64,000 nucleotides of DNA from positions 682,001 to 746,000 of the forward strand of contig NZ_JAERSG010000001.1 in the NCBI RefSeq assembly GCF_016735675.1, given 5' to 3'. The notes under the pieces were generated by a model that saw only the letters and a list, made by a program, of their open reading frames with translations, was not told where the DNA came from and searched no databases. Shown piece by piece: positions 43,965 to 51,661 of this stretch. The translations under genes and the position numbers were made by a program. Positions within the stretch are counted from its first letter, which is position 1, and each line of letters begins with the position of its first letter. This DNA is from Nocardioides baculatus. Its GTDB lineage: Bacteria > Actinomycetota > Actinomycetes > Propionibacteriales > Nocardioidaceae.

Positions 43965-44201
43965 ATGAAGACCATGACCTGCCGCCAGCTCGGCGGCCCG
44001 TGCGACCTCGCCCACCGCGGCGAGACCCACGACGACGTGATCAACGCCCAGGACCAGCACCTCAAGCAGGCCGAGAAGGACGGCGACGCCGCCCACCAGC
44101 CGGCCCGCGACGAGATGAAGAGCCGCTGGCGGCACCCGAAGAGGTCGCTCGGGTGGTACCGCGACATGAAGCAGGCCTTCGCCGACCTGCCGGAGGACTG
44201 A
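43965..44201 (+). CDS. DUF1059-family small protein
   Basis: 78 residues opening MKTMTCRQLGGPCDLAHRG with two Cys, followed by THDDVINAQDQHLKQ, the DUF1059 pattern of unknown function; a Cys-rich metal-binding start is plausible. A C-terminal extension (RWRHPKRSLGWYRDMKQAF) is added. AGGAG lies 7 nt before the ATG. The 252-nt gap after the sigma gene holds no other gene, but has a GACCGG/CCGGTC hairpin and flanking GTGACACC/GGTGTGTCAC-like arms (about 43853-43905) that may be a promoter site. Confidence 0.8.
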   Translation: MKTMTCRQLGGPCDLAHRGETHDDVINAQDQHLKQAEKDGDAAHQPARDEMKSRWRHPKRSLGWYRDMKQAFADLPED

Positions 44202-44204
44202 CCC

Positions 44205-44516
44205 TCAGCGGCGCCGGTCGGCCAGCAGCCAGGCCGCGCCTGCGCTGACCGCGGTCACGCCGAGCACCGAGGGCCAGGTGCCGACCTTCTTCGCCAGCGG
44301 GTGGGACACGCCCATCGCCGTCCAGTAGCCCGCCGTGAGGACGGCCGCCAGCGGCGCCCCACCGACGGCGTACCACTGACGCGCCGCGACGGCGTTGGCG
44401 GCGAGCATGGCGGCTCCGCCGAGGGGGCGTACGCCGGTCTGCTGGGCCAGGGCGAACCCGCCGACGAGGCCTCCGGCGAGCAGGGGAGCGGTAGGGACAC
44501 GCGTCGGGTCGGGCAC
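44205..44516 (-). CDS. Small polytopic membrane protein
   Basis: 103 residues with about four hydrophobic segments (LLAGGLVGGFALAQQ, AAMLAANAVAARQWY, LAAVLTAGYWTAMG, LGVTAVSAGAAWLL). No known domain recognised. GTG 44516 has TAGGCT 6 nt upstream, a leaderless-type start. Convergent with the DUF1059 gene with 3 nt between stops. Confidence 0.65.
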   Translation of the reverse strand: MPDPTRVPTAPLLAGGLVGGFALAQQTGVRPLGGAAMLAANAVAARQWYAVGGAPLAAVLTAGYWTAMGVSHPLAKKVGTWPSVLGVTAVSAGAAWLLADRRR

Positions 44517-44601
44517 GCCGAGAGCCTAGCCAGCAGGCCCACGGCGTCACGGGACCGTAAGGAGCAGGACGCCTCCGACGCCCTAGCGTGGGGAGCCGGA
44601 G

Positions 44602-44808
44602 GTGATCGACATGATGGACATGTTGAGCCCAGCTGTGGCAACGACCCTGCTCGTGATCGTGCTGGTGGCGGCCGGCGCCGGATTCGTCGCGATGCGCGTC
44701 CTCGGTGCACGTGCGGTCGAGGGCGACCATCCCGGCGAGAGGGGCTATGCCGGGCACCCGCGCACCCCGCACACTGGGGCTCCGCCAACTGACAAGGAAC
44801 TTCCGTGA
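44602..44808 (+). CDS. Small single-helix membrane protein
   Basis: 68 residues: MIDMMDMLSPAVATTLLVIV begins it and one membrane helix extends to about residue 32; the hydrophilic tail has RGYAGHPRTPHTG. Several early in-frame starts (GTG 44602, ATG 44611) are possible; GGAG precedes the GTG. Function unknown. Its stop overlaps the next GTG by 4 nt (GTGA), so it is coupled to the monooxygenase gene. Confidence 0.6.
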   Translation: MIDMMDMLSPAVATTLLVIVLVAAGAGFVAMRVLGARAVEGDHPGERGYAGHPRTPHTGAPPTDKELP

Positions 44809-45098
44809 GTGATCTCCAGGTCGTCGCCACCATCCCCGCCAAGCCCGAGCACGCCGACGCGATCCGGGAGGCGTTGACGACCCTCGTCGCGGCGACGCGC
44901 GCCGAGGAGGGGTGCCTGGCCTACGACCTGTTCGAGTCGGCCAGCGCTCCCGGCACCTTCGTCACGGTCGAGCGGTGGACCGATCAGGCGGCGCTCGACG
45001 CCCACATGGGTCAGCCGCACGTGGCCGCCGCCTTCGCAGCCGCCGACGGTGCGCTCAGCGGCGAGGTCGCGATCCACCCGCTGACGCCCGTGGACTGA
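44805..45098 (+). CDS. Antibiotic biosynthesis monooxygenase (ABM) domain protein
   Basis: 97 residues, one ABM ferredoxin-like domain: LQVVATIPAKPEHADAIREAL, EEGCLAYDLFES, TFVTVERWTDQAALDAHMGQPHVAA. Such dimers include quinol monooxygenases (YgiN) and anthrone oxygenases; this one cannot be placed. Translation coupled to the upstream small membrane protein. Its 3' end overlaps the convergent gene by 44 nt. Confidence 0.86.
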   Translation: MSDLQVVATIPAKPEHADAIREALTTLVAATRAEEGCLAYDLFESASAPGTFVTVERWTDQAALDAHMGQPHVAAAFAAADGALSGEVAIHPLTPVD

Positions 45099-45303
45099 TC
45101 GCGCAGGTCTGCACGAGTCCCAGGGCCCAGCACGTCGGGCAGCCGCGCAGCAGCACGGCGGCAGGCACGACGAGTAGGAGTGCCAGCGGCCCCGTCCACG
45201 GGACCAGGACGAACGCGGCCACCATCATCGGCAGCCCGATCGCACCTCGGACGAGGTGCCGCGGGACGCTGCTGCTGGCGAACATCGTGTCGGGCTGGCT
45301 CAC
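45055..45303 (-). CDS. Small membrane protein with CPTCW motif
   Basis: 82 residues from GTG 45303. Two hydrophobic helices (LVRGAIGLPMMVAAFVLVPW, LALLLVVPAAVLL) are followed by RGCPTCWALGLVQTCA, a dithiol motif seen in small inner-membrane proteins related to rhodanese-linked YgaP-type helices. The tail overlaps the ABM gene, so its end is less certain than its core. Possible redox or metal role is inferred. Confidence 0.6.
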   Translation of the reverse strand: MSQPDTMFASSSVPRHLVRGAIGLPMMVAAFVLVPWTGPLALLLVVPAAVLLRGCPTCWALGLVQTCAISPRASAGGSRPRR

Positions 45304-45345
45304 ACCTGTGGTTCGGTGCCGCGGGCGAGCCGGATGCCGAGGCCG

Positions 45346-46434
45346 TCAGCCCCGGCCGACGCGGCCCTTGCCGCCAGCGGCCCAGCAGACCTTCGCCACG
45401 CAGTCGACGACGTGGTAGCCGAGGTCGCTGACGCGGGCCCAGGTCGCGCCGCCGTCGCGGGTCAGGCTGGTGCCGGCCGACCCGCCGAAGTCGCCGGTGG
45501 CCACCGCGACCTTCCAGCCGCGGAGGAAGGTCACGTCCTCACCGATGTGGGTCAGGGTGATGCCGTCGGTCCAGGTGCGGCCGTCGCGGGTGTAGGCGAC
45601 GTTGTCCTGCAGGTCCGGGTCCTCGCCGAAGTCGCCTCCCACGGCGATGCCGCGACGCGGTGACGCGAACGCGCCGGCGAAGCCACCCGCGGCCGGACCC
45701 TCCGGGATGCCGGACTCGACGGCGGTCCAGGTGAGGCCGCGGTCGTCCGAGCGCAGGACCCGGGACCTCGCACCTCCGGTGATCAGGAAGGCCGCCTTGC
45801 CGGCCGTGACGAGGCAGTCGCCGCTCGCCGCGAAGCCGAACTCGTCGGCCGAGGCGGGCATCCCGGCGTCGGACAGCACGGTCCAGGTCCGGCCCCGGTC
45901 CCGGGTCGACAGGATGCGCAGCTTGCCGTCGACGGGATCGCTCACCGCGAGGCCCTTCCGGCCGCCGGGGTAGAACGCCATGCAGTCGTAGAACGCGTCC
46001 GGGTCGTCGTTCTGGAAGGCGATCGTCCACGTGGCGCCGCCGTCGGTGGAGCGGTAGATCCGCGAAGCCTCACCGGGACCGATCGCCAGGACGTGCGCGA
46101 CCTTGCCGTTGACCTCGACGTCGCGGAAGGACAGACCTGCGGTGTCGTCGGGGCTGACGTCGGTCCAGGTCTTCCCGCGGTCGGTCGTGCGGAAGACCGT
46201 GGCGGGTCCGCCGTCCGTGAGGCTCTCGCCGGTGACCCACGCCTCCTTCCTGCTCACGGCCTCGAGGCCGCGGAAGTTCTGGTCGGCGTCGAGGACCTGC
46301 TCGGTCCAGCCGGCGTCGAAGGGGTCGAGCCGCGTCGCGCCGCGGTGTTCGACGGCCGAGGTCGCCGCGGTGGCAGCCGCGAGCGCAGTGAGCAGGGTCA
46401 GGGCGGGGATGAGGGTGACTCCGAGTCGTCGCAT
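45346..46434 (-). CDS. Secreted BNR/YCF48-like beta-propeller protein
   Basis: 362 residues with a signal peptide (VTLIPALTLLTALAAATAATS). The rest is repeated sialidase/BNR-type blades: FRTTDRGKTWTDVS, YRSTDGGATWTIAF, LSTRDRGRTWTVLS, LRSDDRGLTWTAVE and LTRDGGATWARVS, each with an Asp box S/TxDxGxxW. This matches photosystem-II-assembly-like (YCF48) and exo-sialidase-like propellers, with no glycosidase residues recognised. A Cys pair near the end (VVDCVAKVCW) may form a disulfide. Function unknown. Confidence 0.83.
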   Translation of the reverse strand: MRRLGVTLIPALTLLTALAAATAATSAVEHRGATRLDPFDAGWTEQVLDADQNFRGLEAVSRKEAWVTGESLTDGGPATVFRTTDRGKTWTDVSPDDTAGLSFRDVEVNGKVAHVLAIGPGEASRIYRSTDGGATWTIAFQNDDPDAFYDCMAFYPGGRKGLAVSDPVDGKLRILSTRDRGRTWTVLSDAGMPASADEFGFAASGDCLVTAGKAAFLITGGARSRVLRSDDRGLTWTAVESGIPEGPAAGGFAGAFASPRRGIAVGGDFGEDPDLQDNVAYTRDGRTWTDGITLTHIGEDVTFLRGWKVAVATGDFGGSAGTSLTRDGGATWARVSDLGYHVVDCVAKVCWAAGGKGRVGRG

Positions 46435-46534
46435 CCGGCCAGACTGCTCCGACTGCGGGGGACCTGTCCAGCCTCCCCACGGGCGAGGCCGTAGCGGCAG
46501 CCGACTGTCCGCAACCGTCACTAGCGTCAGGGTC

Positions 46535-47134
46535 ATGACCACTGAAGAGAACGCCGACGTCTGGGTTCCCCCGCCGTGGGAGCCGCCGATCGACGGCACC
46601 GAGGCCGAGCACCTCACCGGTGCGCTGGGCCGGATGCGCGCCACCCTGCGGTGGAAGGCCGACGGCCTCGACGAGGCGGGGCTGGCGCACCGGATCCCGT
46701 CGTCGTCGCTGTCCCTGGGCGGGCTGCTCCGTCACCTCGCGCTGGCCGAGGACTACTACCTGACGACGAAGCTCCGCGGGGAGGAGCTCGTCGAGCCGTG
46801 GTCGTCGCTCGGCCACGACGACTCCGACGAGTGGGAGTTCGAGGCCGACCACTTCACCGCCGCAGAGACGTACGCCATCTTCGACGAGGCGGTCGTCCGC
46901 AACACCCGGCGGATCGAGGACGCCCTCGCCGAGGACGGGCTCGACCTCGTCGCGCACGTCGACGACGGCAACGGCAACCACCCGCGCCTGCGCCGGCTGC
47001 TGATCGACCTGCTCGAGGAGTACTCCCGCCACACCGGCCACGCCGACCTGCTGCGGGAGGCCGTCGACGGCCGGGTCGGCGAGGACCCCGACGAGGACTG
47101 GACGCCGACCTGGCTGGAAAACGGATCGTCCTGA
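46535..47134 (+). CDS. DinB-superfamily (DUF664) protein
   Basis: 199 residues: AEHLTGALGRMRATLRWKADGL, SLSLGGLLRHLALAEDYYLTTKL and LLIDLLEEYSRHTGHADLLREAVDG. The expected His ligands are in RHLALAEDY and SRHTGHAD. Same DUF664 group as the gene at 37.85 kb, but only distantly similar, so probably a paralogue. TAGCGT lies about 10 nt before the ATG 46535. Likely a thiol-dependent enzyme; substrate unknown. Confidence 0.85.
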   Translation: MTTEENADVWVPPPWEPPIDGTEAEHLTGALGRMRATLRWKADGLDEAGLAHRIPSSSLSLGGLLRHLALAEDYYLTTKLRGEELVEPWSSLGHDDSDEWEFEADHFTAAETYAIFDEAVVRNTRRIEDALAEDGLDLVAHVDDGNGNHPRLRRLLIDLLEEYSRHTGHADLLREAVDGRVGEDPDEDWTPTWLENGSS

Positions 47135-47160
47135 CGGGTCCGGGCTGACACGCTGGGCCC

Positions 47161-47382
47161 GTGCCCGGACCCGAAGGCTTCGACTACGAGACACGCGGCG
47201 GAGACGTCGTCATCACGCACCACGGCCGCCGCGCCACCGTCCTGCGCGGCCCGGCCGCCGTACGGTTCCTGGCCGACGTCGAGGACGACGACCCGCAGGA
47301 GCTGATGGCGCGGATCACCGGCAACTACCGCCGCGGCAATGAGCGGACCGCGAAGATCCACCCACGCAACCGCGGGCGTTGA
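47161..47382 (+). CDS. Hypothetical small protein
   Basis: 73 residues from GTG 47161, charged, no membrane segment: FDYETRGGDVVITHHGRRAT and VRFLADVEDDDPQELMARIT, ending in a very basic tail NRGR. No family recognised. Codon use matches the neighbours (third-position G/C), so it is probably real. Convergent with the next gene. Confidence 0.6.
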   Translation: MPGPEGFDYETRGGDVVITHHGRRATVLRGPAAVRFLADVEDDDPQELMARITGNYRRGNERTAKIHPRNRGR

Positions 47383-47386
47383 TGCC

Positions 47387-47602
47387 CTACTTCGAGGGCT
47401 CCGGGGTGTCGACGTCGACGTCGGGGCAGCCCACCTTGGGGTTGATCCCGGTGTAGTTGAGCGGTCCGGCGACGATGTTGAGCACGATGTCGCTCGTCTC
47501 CGAGCAGTTGGTCTCCGCGTCGTCGAAGTAGCCGCGCTGGAATGCCGCGAACGCTCCGATGATCAACCAGAGCACGAGCAGGATGCCGATCAGTCGTCCC
47601 AT
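47387..47602 (-). CDS. Small membrane-anchored protein with extracytoplasmic Cys pair
   Basis: 71 residues starting MGRLIGILLVLWLIIGAFAA, one N-terminal membrane helix, then an outer region ETNCSETSDIVLNIVAGPLN with a second Cys in KVGCPDVDVD. ATG 47602 has a strong AAGGAGG 5 nt upstream. Looks like a short cell-envelope protein seen in related actinobacteria; function unknown. Confidence 0.7.
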   Translation of the reverse strand: MGRLIGILLVLWLIIGAFAAFQRGYFDDAETNCSETSDIVLNIVAGPLNYTGINPKVGCPDVDVDTPEPSK

Positions 47603-47708
47603 GGGGACCTCCTTGATCATGGCGGCGGGGTAGCCGTCGGCCCCGATCATGGCCCCGGCGTGAACGGCGTACCACCCTCGCAGGGGTAGGTGCCCCTACT
47701 GTTCGAGG

Positions 47709-48086
47709 ATGACCATCTTCACCGTGGGGTTCTCGCTGCTCGCCGCGCTGCTGCACGTCTACATCTGGGTGCTCGAGTCCTTCCGCTGGACGCATCCCGC
47801 GACCCGCAAGACCTTCGGCACGACCGAGGCGGATGCCGAGACCACCAGGCCGCTGGCCTACAACCAGGGCTTCTACAACCTCTTCCTTGCGATCATCACG
47901 CTCGTCGGTCTCGCGCTCTACCGGTCCGAGCACGGGGTCGGCTCGGCCCTCGCGCTCGCCGGCACCGGCTCGATGCTCGCCGCGGCCCTGGTGCTGGTCA
48001 CCCACGACCGCAGGATGGCGCGCGCCGCCGTCACCCAGGGCACGCTGCCCGCGCTCGCGGTGCTGTTCCTGCTGCTCGAGCTCTGA
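47709..48086 (+). CDS. DUF1304-family membrane protein
   Basis: 125 residues, four membrane helices. Family signature: LLHVYIWVLESFRWTHPATRKTFG and AYNQGFYNLFLAIITLVGL. Conserved Asn-Gln-Gly sequence NQGFYN is typical of DUF1304. Function unknown. TACTGT lies 6 nt before the ATG, a leaderless-type start. Confidence 0.88.
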   Translation: MTIFTVGFSLLAALLHVYIWVLESFRWTHPATRKTFGTTEADAETTRPLAYNQGFYNLFLAIITLVGLALYRSEHGVGSALALAGTGSMLAAALVLVTHDRRMARAAVTQGTLPALAVLFLLLEL

Positions 48087-48099
48087 CGTACGGACGCGC

Positions 48100-49761
48100 C
48101 TACTGGCCCAGCCAGGCGTGCACGGACGAGACCACCGACGCGCCCTCGCCGGTCGCCGACGCCACCCGCTTCATCGAGCCCGAGCGGATGTCGCCTCCGC
48201 AGAAGATGCCGGGCACCGTGGTGGCCAGGTCCTCCGGAGGGACGTCGTCCTCCCACTGCTCGCGCGGGATGTCACGACCTGTCAGCACGAAGCCACGCTC
48301 GTCGCGCAGCACCGTCTCGGGCAGCCACGCGCACTCCGGCGCCGCGCCGAGCAGGAGGAAGAGGCCGCGCGCCTCGACCCGCTCGTGCTCACCGGTGGTG
48401 ACGTCCTCGACGGTGAGCCAGGAGAGGTGCCGGACGTCGTCGGCGCCGCCGTCGACGACGCACGCCGAGCCGCGGACCGTGATCCGCGGGTTCCACTCGA
48501 TCTCGTTGATGAGGTACGACGACATGGTGGCCGTGAGGTCGGGACGGCGGACCACGATGGTGACCTCCTTGGCGAAGCGGGCCGCGTGGATCGCCGCCTG
48601 ACCGGCCGAGTTGCCGCCGCCGACGATGACGATGTGGTCGCCGGCGAGCTCGCGCGCGGCCGCCATCGCCGCGCCGTAGTAGACGCCGCGACCGACGAGC
48701 TCCTCGATCGAGTCGACCCCGAGCCGGCGGTAATTCACGCCGGTCGCGACCAGCACGGAGCGGGTGTGCACGTCACCGCCCTCGGTGTGGACGATGTGGT
48801 GGCCGCCGTCCTCGCACGGCGAGATCCCGGTCGCGGGCCAGCCGGTGAAGAAGCGCGTGCCGAAGCGCAGCGCCTGCCCCCGCGCCCGCTGGGCCAGCCG
48901 CATCCCGGAGATGCCGCGGGGGAAGCCGAGGTAGTTGCGGATCATCGAGCTGGTGCCGGCCTGCCCGCCGATGGCCTCGGCCTCGAGGCAGACGGTCGAG
49001 AGGCCCTCGCTCGAGGCGTACACGCTGGCCGCGAGGCCGGCCGGGCCGGCGCCGACGACCACCAGGTCGACCACCTCGTCGACGTCGATCTCGTCGGGCC
49101 GGCCGTAGAGCTGGTTGGCGAGCGAGCGTACGTCGGGGCAGTGGCCGCACCAGCCGGCGAGCGAGGAGACGACCGGCCAGCGACCCTCGTCCTCGGGACA
49201 GCTCGCCATGACCTCGCGGCCGACCTCGCTGTCGGGGTGGTGCACGCCGGCGGGCAGCCCGACCCGCCCGAGGTAGTCGAGCAGCTCGCGGGTGAGCGCG
49301 TCCTTCTCCGGCGTGATGATGCGGACGTTTTCCACGACCGGGCTCGCGACGGTCGCGTTCCACTCGTTGAGCATCTCGCCGACGGCGCCGTGGAACTCCT
49401 CGTCGCGCGGACCCTGCGGCATCAGCAGCAGCGCGTCGACCTTGCCCGCCGCCACCGCGTGCCGGAAGTCGGCGTTGTCCGTCCGGAACCGGCTGATGTG
49501 CGACACGATCAGCCGCCGCGCGGTCGGCACCGCCTTGCGGGTGCCGCCGATGAGGCCGTAGAGCTTGTCCTGGTCGTGGTCGGAGTCGATCACGAAGAGC
49601 GCGACCTCGTGCCCGGACCTCATCAGGTCCTTCGCGGTGTGCTTCGCGGTGACCTCGTCGTGGACGAGGCGTACGTCGTACTCCCGCTCGTAGCGGCCGA
49701 AGGCCTCCGCCAGCACGTCACCGTGGTGGGCCGAGGCGATGACGATCGCGGGTGCTCCCAT
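48100..49761 (-). CDS. Receiver-like/thioredoxin-reductase-like flavoprotein lacking the usual CxxC
   Basis: 553 residues from ATG 49761. Residues 1-150 resemble a receiver-type domain (VALFVIDSDHDQDKLYGL, ARRLIVSHISRFR). A middle part (about 150-225) has a thioredoxin-like stretch with CGHC (205-208). The FAD domain starts at VVVGAGPAGLAA (234-245) and the NADPH site is IVIVGGGNSAGQAA. Where thioredoxin reductases carry CATC, this protein has GVYYGAAM, so electrons must leave by another route, perhaps the CGHC pair. Known fused response-regulator/thioredoxin-reductase-like family. Same operon as the upstream antiporter, 14 nt gap, GAAGGAG before the ATG. Confidence 0.87.
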   Translation of the reverse strand: MGAPAIVIASAHHGDVLAEAFGRYEREYDVRLVHDEVTAKHTAKDLMRSGHEVALFVIDSDHDQDKLYGLIGGTRKAVPTARRLIVSHISRFRTDNADFRHAVAAGKVDALLLMPQGPRDEEFHGAVGEMLNEWNATVASPVVENVRIITPEKDALTRELLDYLGRVGLPAGVHHPDSEVGREVMASCPEDEGRWPVVSSLAGWCGHCPDVRSLANQLYGRPDEIDVDEVVDLVVVGAGPAGLAASVYASSEGLSTVCLEAEAIGGQAGTSSMIRNYLGFPRGISGMRLAQRARGQALRFGTRFFTGWPATGISPCEDGGHHIVHTEGGDVHTRSVLVATGVNYRRLGVDSIEELVGRGVYYGAAMAAARELAGDHIVIVGGGNSAGQAAIHAARFAKEVTIVVRRPDLTATMSSYLINEIEWNPRITVRGSACVVDGGADDVRHLSWLTVEDVTTGEHERVEARGLFLLLGAAPECAWLPETVLRDERGFVLTGRDIPREQWEDDVPPEDLATTVPGIFCGGDIRSGSMKRVASATGEGASVVSSVHAWLGQ

Positions 49762-49775
49762 GGTCTTGCTCCTTC

Positions 49776-51614
49776 TCAGCCGGTGAGGTTGTGGACGAAG
49801 CACCAGCGCCAGGACTCGTCGGGCTGGGCCGACTCCATGACCGGGTGCAGGGTCTCGTGGAAGTGGGCGGTCGCGTGCTTGCCGATCGAGGAGTCGCAGC
49901 AGCCGACGTGGCCGCACTCGAGGCACTGGCGCAGCGAGACCCAGGGGGTGCCGTCGGCCAGGCAGGTCGCGCACGCCGGGTCGGCGACGGTGTCGACCGC
50001 GGGGAACGCGTCGAGGTCGTCGCACTGCCGCCCGCCGGTGAAGGCCAGCGACCCGATGCGGGTGCGCTCGGGCGCCTCGGCGGCGGCGTCGAGCATCGAC
50101 TCCTCGATGTCGAGCATCGCGAGCACGCCGCTGACCACGTCGGAGGGGATCTTGCCCTTGCTGCGCACGAGCAGCACCTTGGCGCGCTCGGCCTCGATCA
50201 TCGCGCCGCGGATCCGCGCGTAGAGCTGCGACGGCGTCTCGGAGTCCTCGGCGGTGGCGAGCTGCTCCCAGGCGGCGAACGAGCGCTGGTCGAGGCGGGC
50301 CCGGATCTGGTCCGAGACGCCGTGGTGGTCGTCGTACTCCAGCTCGTCGAGCCGCGCGAGCCCGGCGTCGGCGGCCTGCTGGAGCAGGGCGGCGCGGGCG
50401 AGCGCGTCCTCGGCGGGGTCGGGGGCCGGCACGTCGAGGACGCGGGCGAGCAGCGGGAGGGTGAGTCCCTGGAGCAGCAGCGTCCCGGCCACGACCGTGA
50501 AGGCGACGAGGAGCAGCACCTCGCGGTGGGGTGTCTCCTCGGGGATGACGAACGCGGCCGCGAGGGTGACGACGCCGCGCATGCCGGCCCAGCCGATGAG
50601 GAAGGTCCACGAGGACGGGAGGGGGTCGGTGCGGCGGAAGATCCAGGTGACCTGCATGTAGACGAGGCGCGTGACGATGACGGTTGCCAGCGTCGCCAGG
50701 CAGAGGAGCACGATCCTGCCGACCGGCAGCGTGGACTCGCGGACGTCCTCGAGGATCCAGTCGAGCTGGAGGCCGATCAGGAGGAAGACCGTGTTCTCCA
50801 GGATGAAGGCGACCGTGCGCCAGGTGATGCGCTCGGTGATCCGCGACTGGGCGGTCTGGATGATCGGCGCCTTGTGCCCGAGCAGCAGGCCGGCCACCAC
50901 GACCGAGATGACGCCCGAGGCGTCGATCTCCTCGGCCGCGACGAACGCCGCGAACGGCGTCAGGAACGAGATGCCGGTGTCCAGCAGCGGGTCGGTGATC
51001 CGCTTGCGCAGCCACGCGACGAGCGCGAACAGGGCGAATCCGACGATCGCGCCGCCGCCGGCCGCGCGGACGAAGTCGAGGCCCACCTCCATGACCGTCA
51101 GGCTCCCGGCGAGGAAGGCGATCGCGGTGCGCAGCGCGACCAGGGCCGTGGCGTCGTTGAGCAGCGACTCGCCCTCGAGGATCGTCACGACGCGACGCGG
51201 CAGGCCGATCCTCTTGGCCACCGCGGTCGCGGCCACCGCGTCGGGCGGCGCGACGACCGCGCCGATCGCGATGGCGGCCGCCCAGCCGAGGCCGGGCACG
51301 AGCCACTCGACGACCGCGGCGACCGCCATCGTGGTGACCACGACCAGCAGCACCGAGAGGCGCAGGATGGCGCCGCGGTTGGCGTTGAAGTCGACGAGGG
51401 AGGTCTGGATGGCCGCCGCGTAGAGCAGCGGTGGCAGCAGGCCGAGCAGCACGACCTCGGACTCGAGGTGGATGGTGGGCAGCATCGGGACGTACGACGC
51501 CGCGGCACCCACGACGATCAGGAGGAGCGGCGCCGGGACGTGCAGGCGCTCGCTGATGGCGGTGGCGGCGAGGACGACGGCGGCCATCGAGACGAGCAGC
51601 AGTGCGAGTTCCAC
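49776..51614 (-). CDS. Na+/H+ antiporter with C-terminal UBP-type zinc finger
   Basis: 612 residues. The first 400 form a CPA1-type antiporter: ESEVVLLGLLPPLLYAAAIQTS, AVVAPPDAVAATAVAKRIGL, EGESLLNDATALVAL with the ion-binding Asp, and GWAGMRGVVTLAAA. A cytoplasmic helical region follows (about 410-510). The final 100 residues form a UBP-type zinc finger (CATCLADG, LRQCLECGHVGCCDSS, KHATAHFHETLHPV, with the first ligand near QCDDLDAF). Eukaryotic UBP fingers bind the ubiquitin C terminus; no ubiquitin-like gene is visible here. GTG 51614 lies in the arm of a strong hairpin. It leads the operon with the flavoprotein. Confidence 0.9.
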   Translation of the reverse strand: MELALLLVSMAAVVLAATAISERLHVPAPLLLIVVGAAASYVPMLPTIHLESEVVLLGLLPPLLYAAAIQTSLVDFNANRGAILRLSVLLVVVTTMAVAAVVEWLVPGLGWAAAIAIGAVVAPPDAVAATAVAKRIGLPRRVVTILEGESLLNDATALVALRTAIAFLAGSLTVMEVGLDFVRAAGGGAIVGFALFALVAWLRKRITDPLLDTGISFLTPFAAFVAAEEIDASGVISVVVAGLLLGHKAPIIQTAQSRITERITWRTVAFILENTVFLLIGLQLDWILEDVRESTLPVGRIVLLCLATLATVIVTRLVYMQVTWIFRRTDPLPSSWTFLIGWAGMRGVVTLAAAFVIPEETPHREVLLLVAFTVVAGTLLLQGLTLPLLARVLDVPAPDPAEDALARAALLQQAADAGLARLDELEYDDHHGVSDQIRARLDQRSFAAWEQLATAEDSETPSQLYARIRGAMIEAERAKVLLVRSKGKIPSDVVSGVLAMLDIEESMLDAAAEAPERTRIGSLAFTGGRQCDDLDAFPAVDTVADPACATCLADGTPWVSLRQCLECGHVGCCDSSIGKHATAHFHETLHPVMESAQPDESWRWCFVHNLTG

Positions 51615-51641
51615 CCGCAGATCATCGCGGGTGGAACTCGC
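51604..51641. promoter_or_regulatory. Perfect 15-bp hairpin covering the antiporter start
   Basis: Arms 51604-51618 and 51627-51641 pair around an 8-nt loop. The antiporter GTG (51612-51614) lies inside the arm, so an mRNA that starts upstream would hide its start codon. It also sits between the DHFR-like stop (51662) and the antiporter, where it could end the upstream operon on the same strand. Either role is inferred. Confidence 0.6.
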
Positions 51642-51661
51642 TCAATCCACCGCGTTCGCGC

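Noticed and set aside
37850..47134. DNA polymerase IV genes at 37.85 and 46.5 kb because of the name DinB
   Set aside because: These are four-helix DUF664 metalloproteins; the true Y-family polymerase is the partial gene at 63382-64000.
48100..49761. Canonical thioredoxin reductase (trxB)
   Set aside because: The catalytic CxxC is replaced by GAAM and the protein has a long N-terminal extension; true trxB is expected near dnaA, outside this window.
49762..51306. Minus-strand open frame that makes the flavoprotein over 1,000 residues
   Set aside because: The upstream part runs through the antiporter gene in another frame; the FAD protein has a good ATG and Shine-Dalgarno at 49761.
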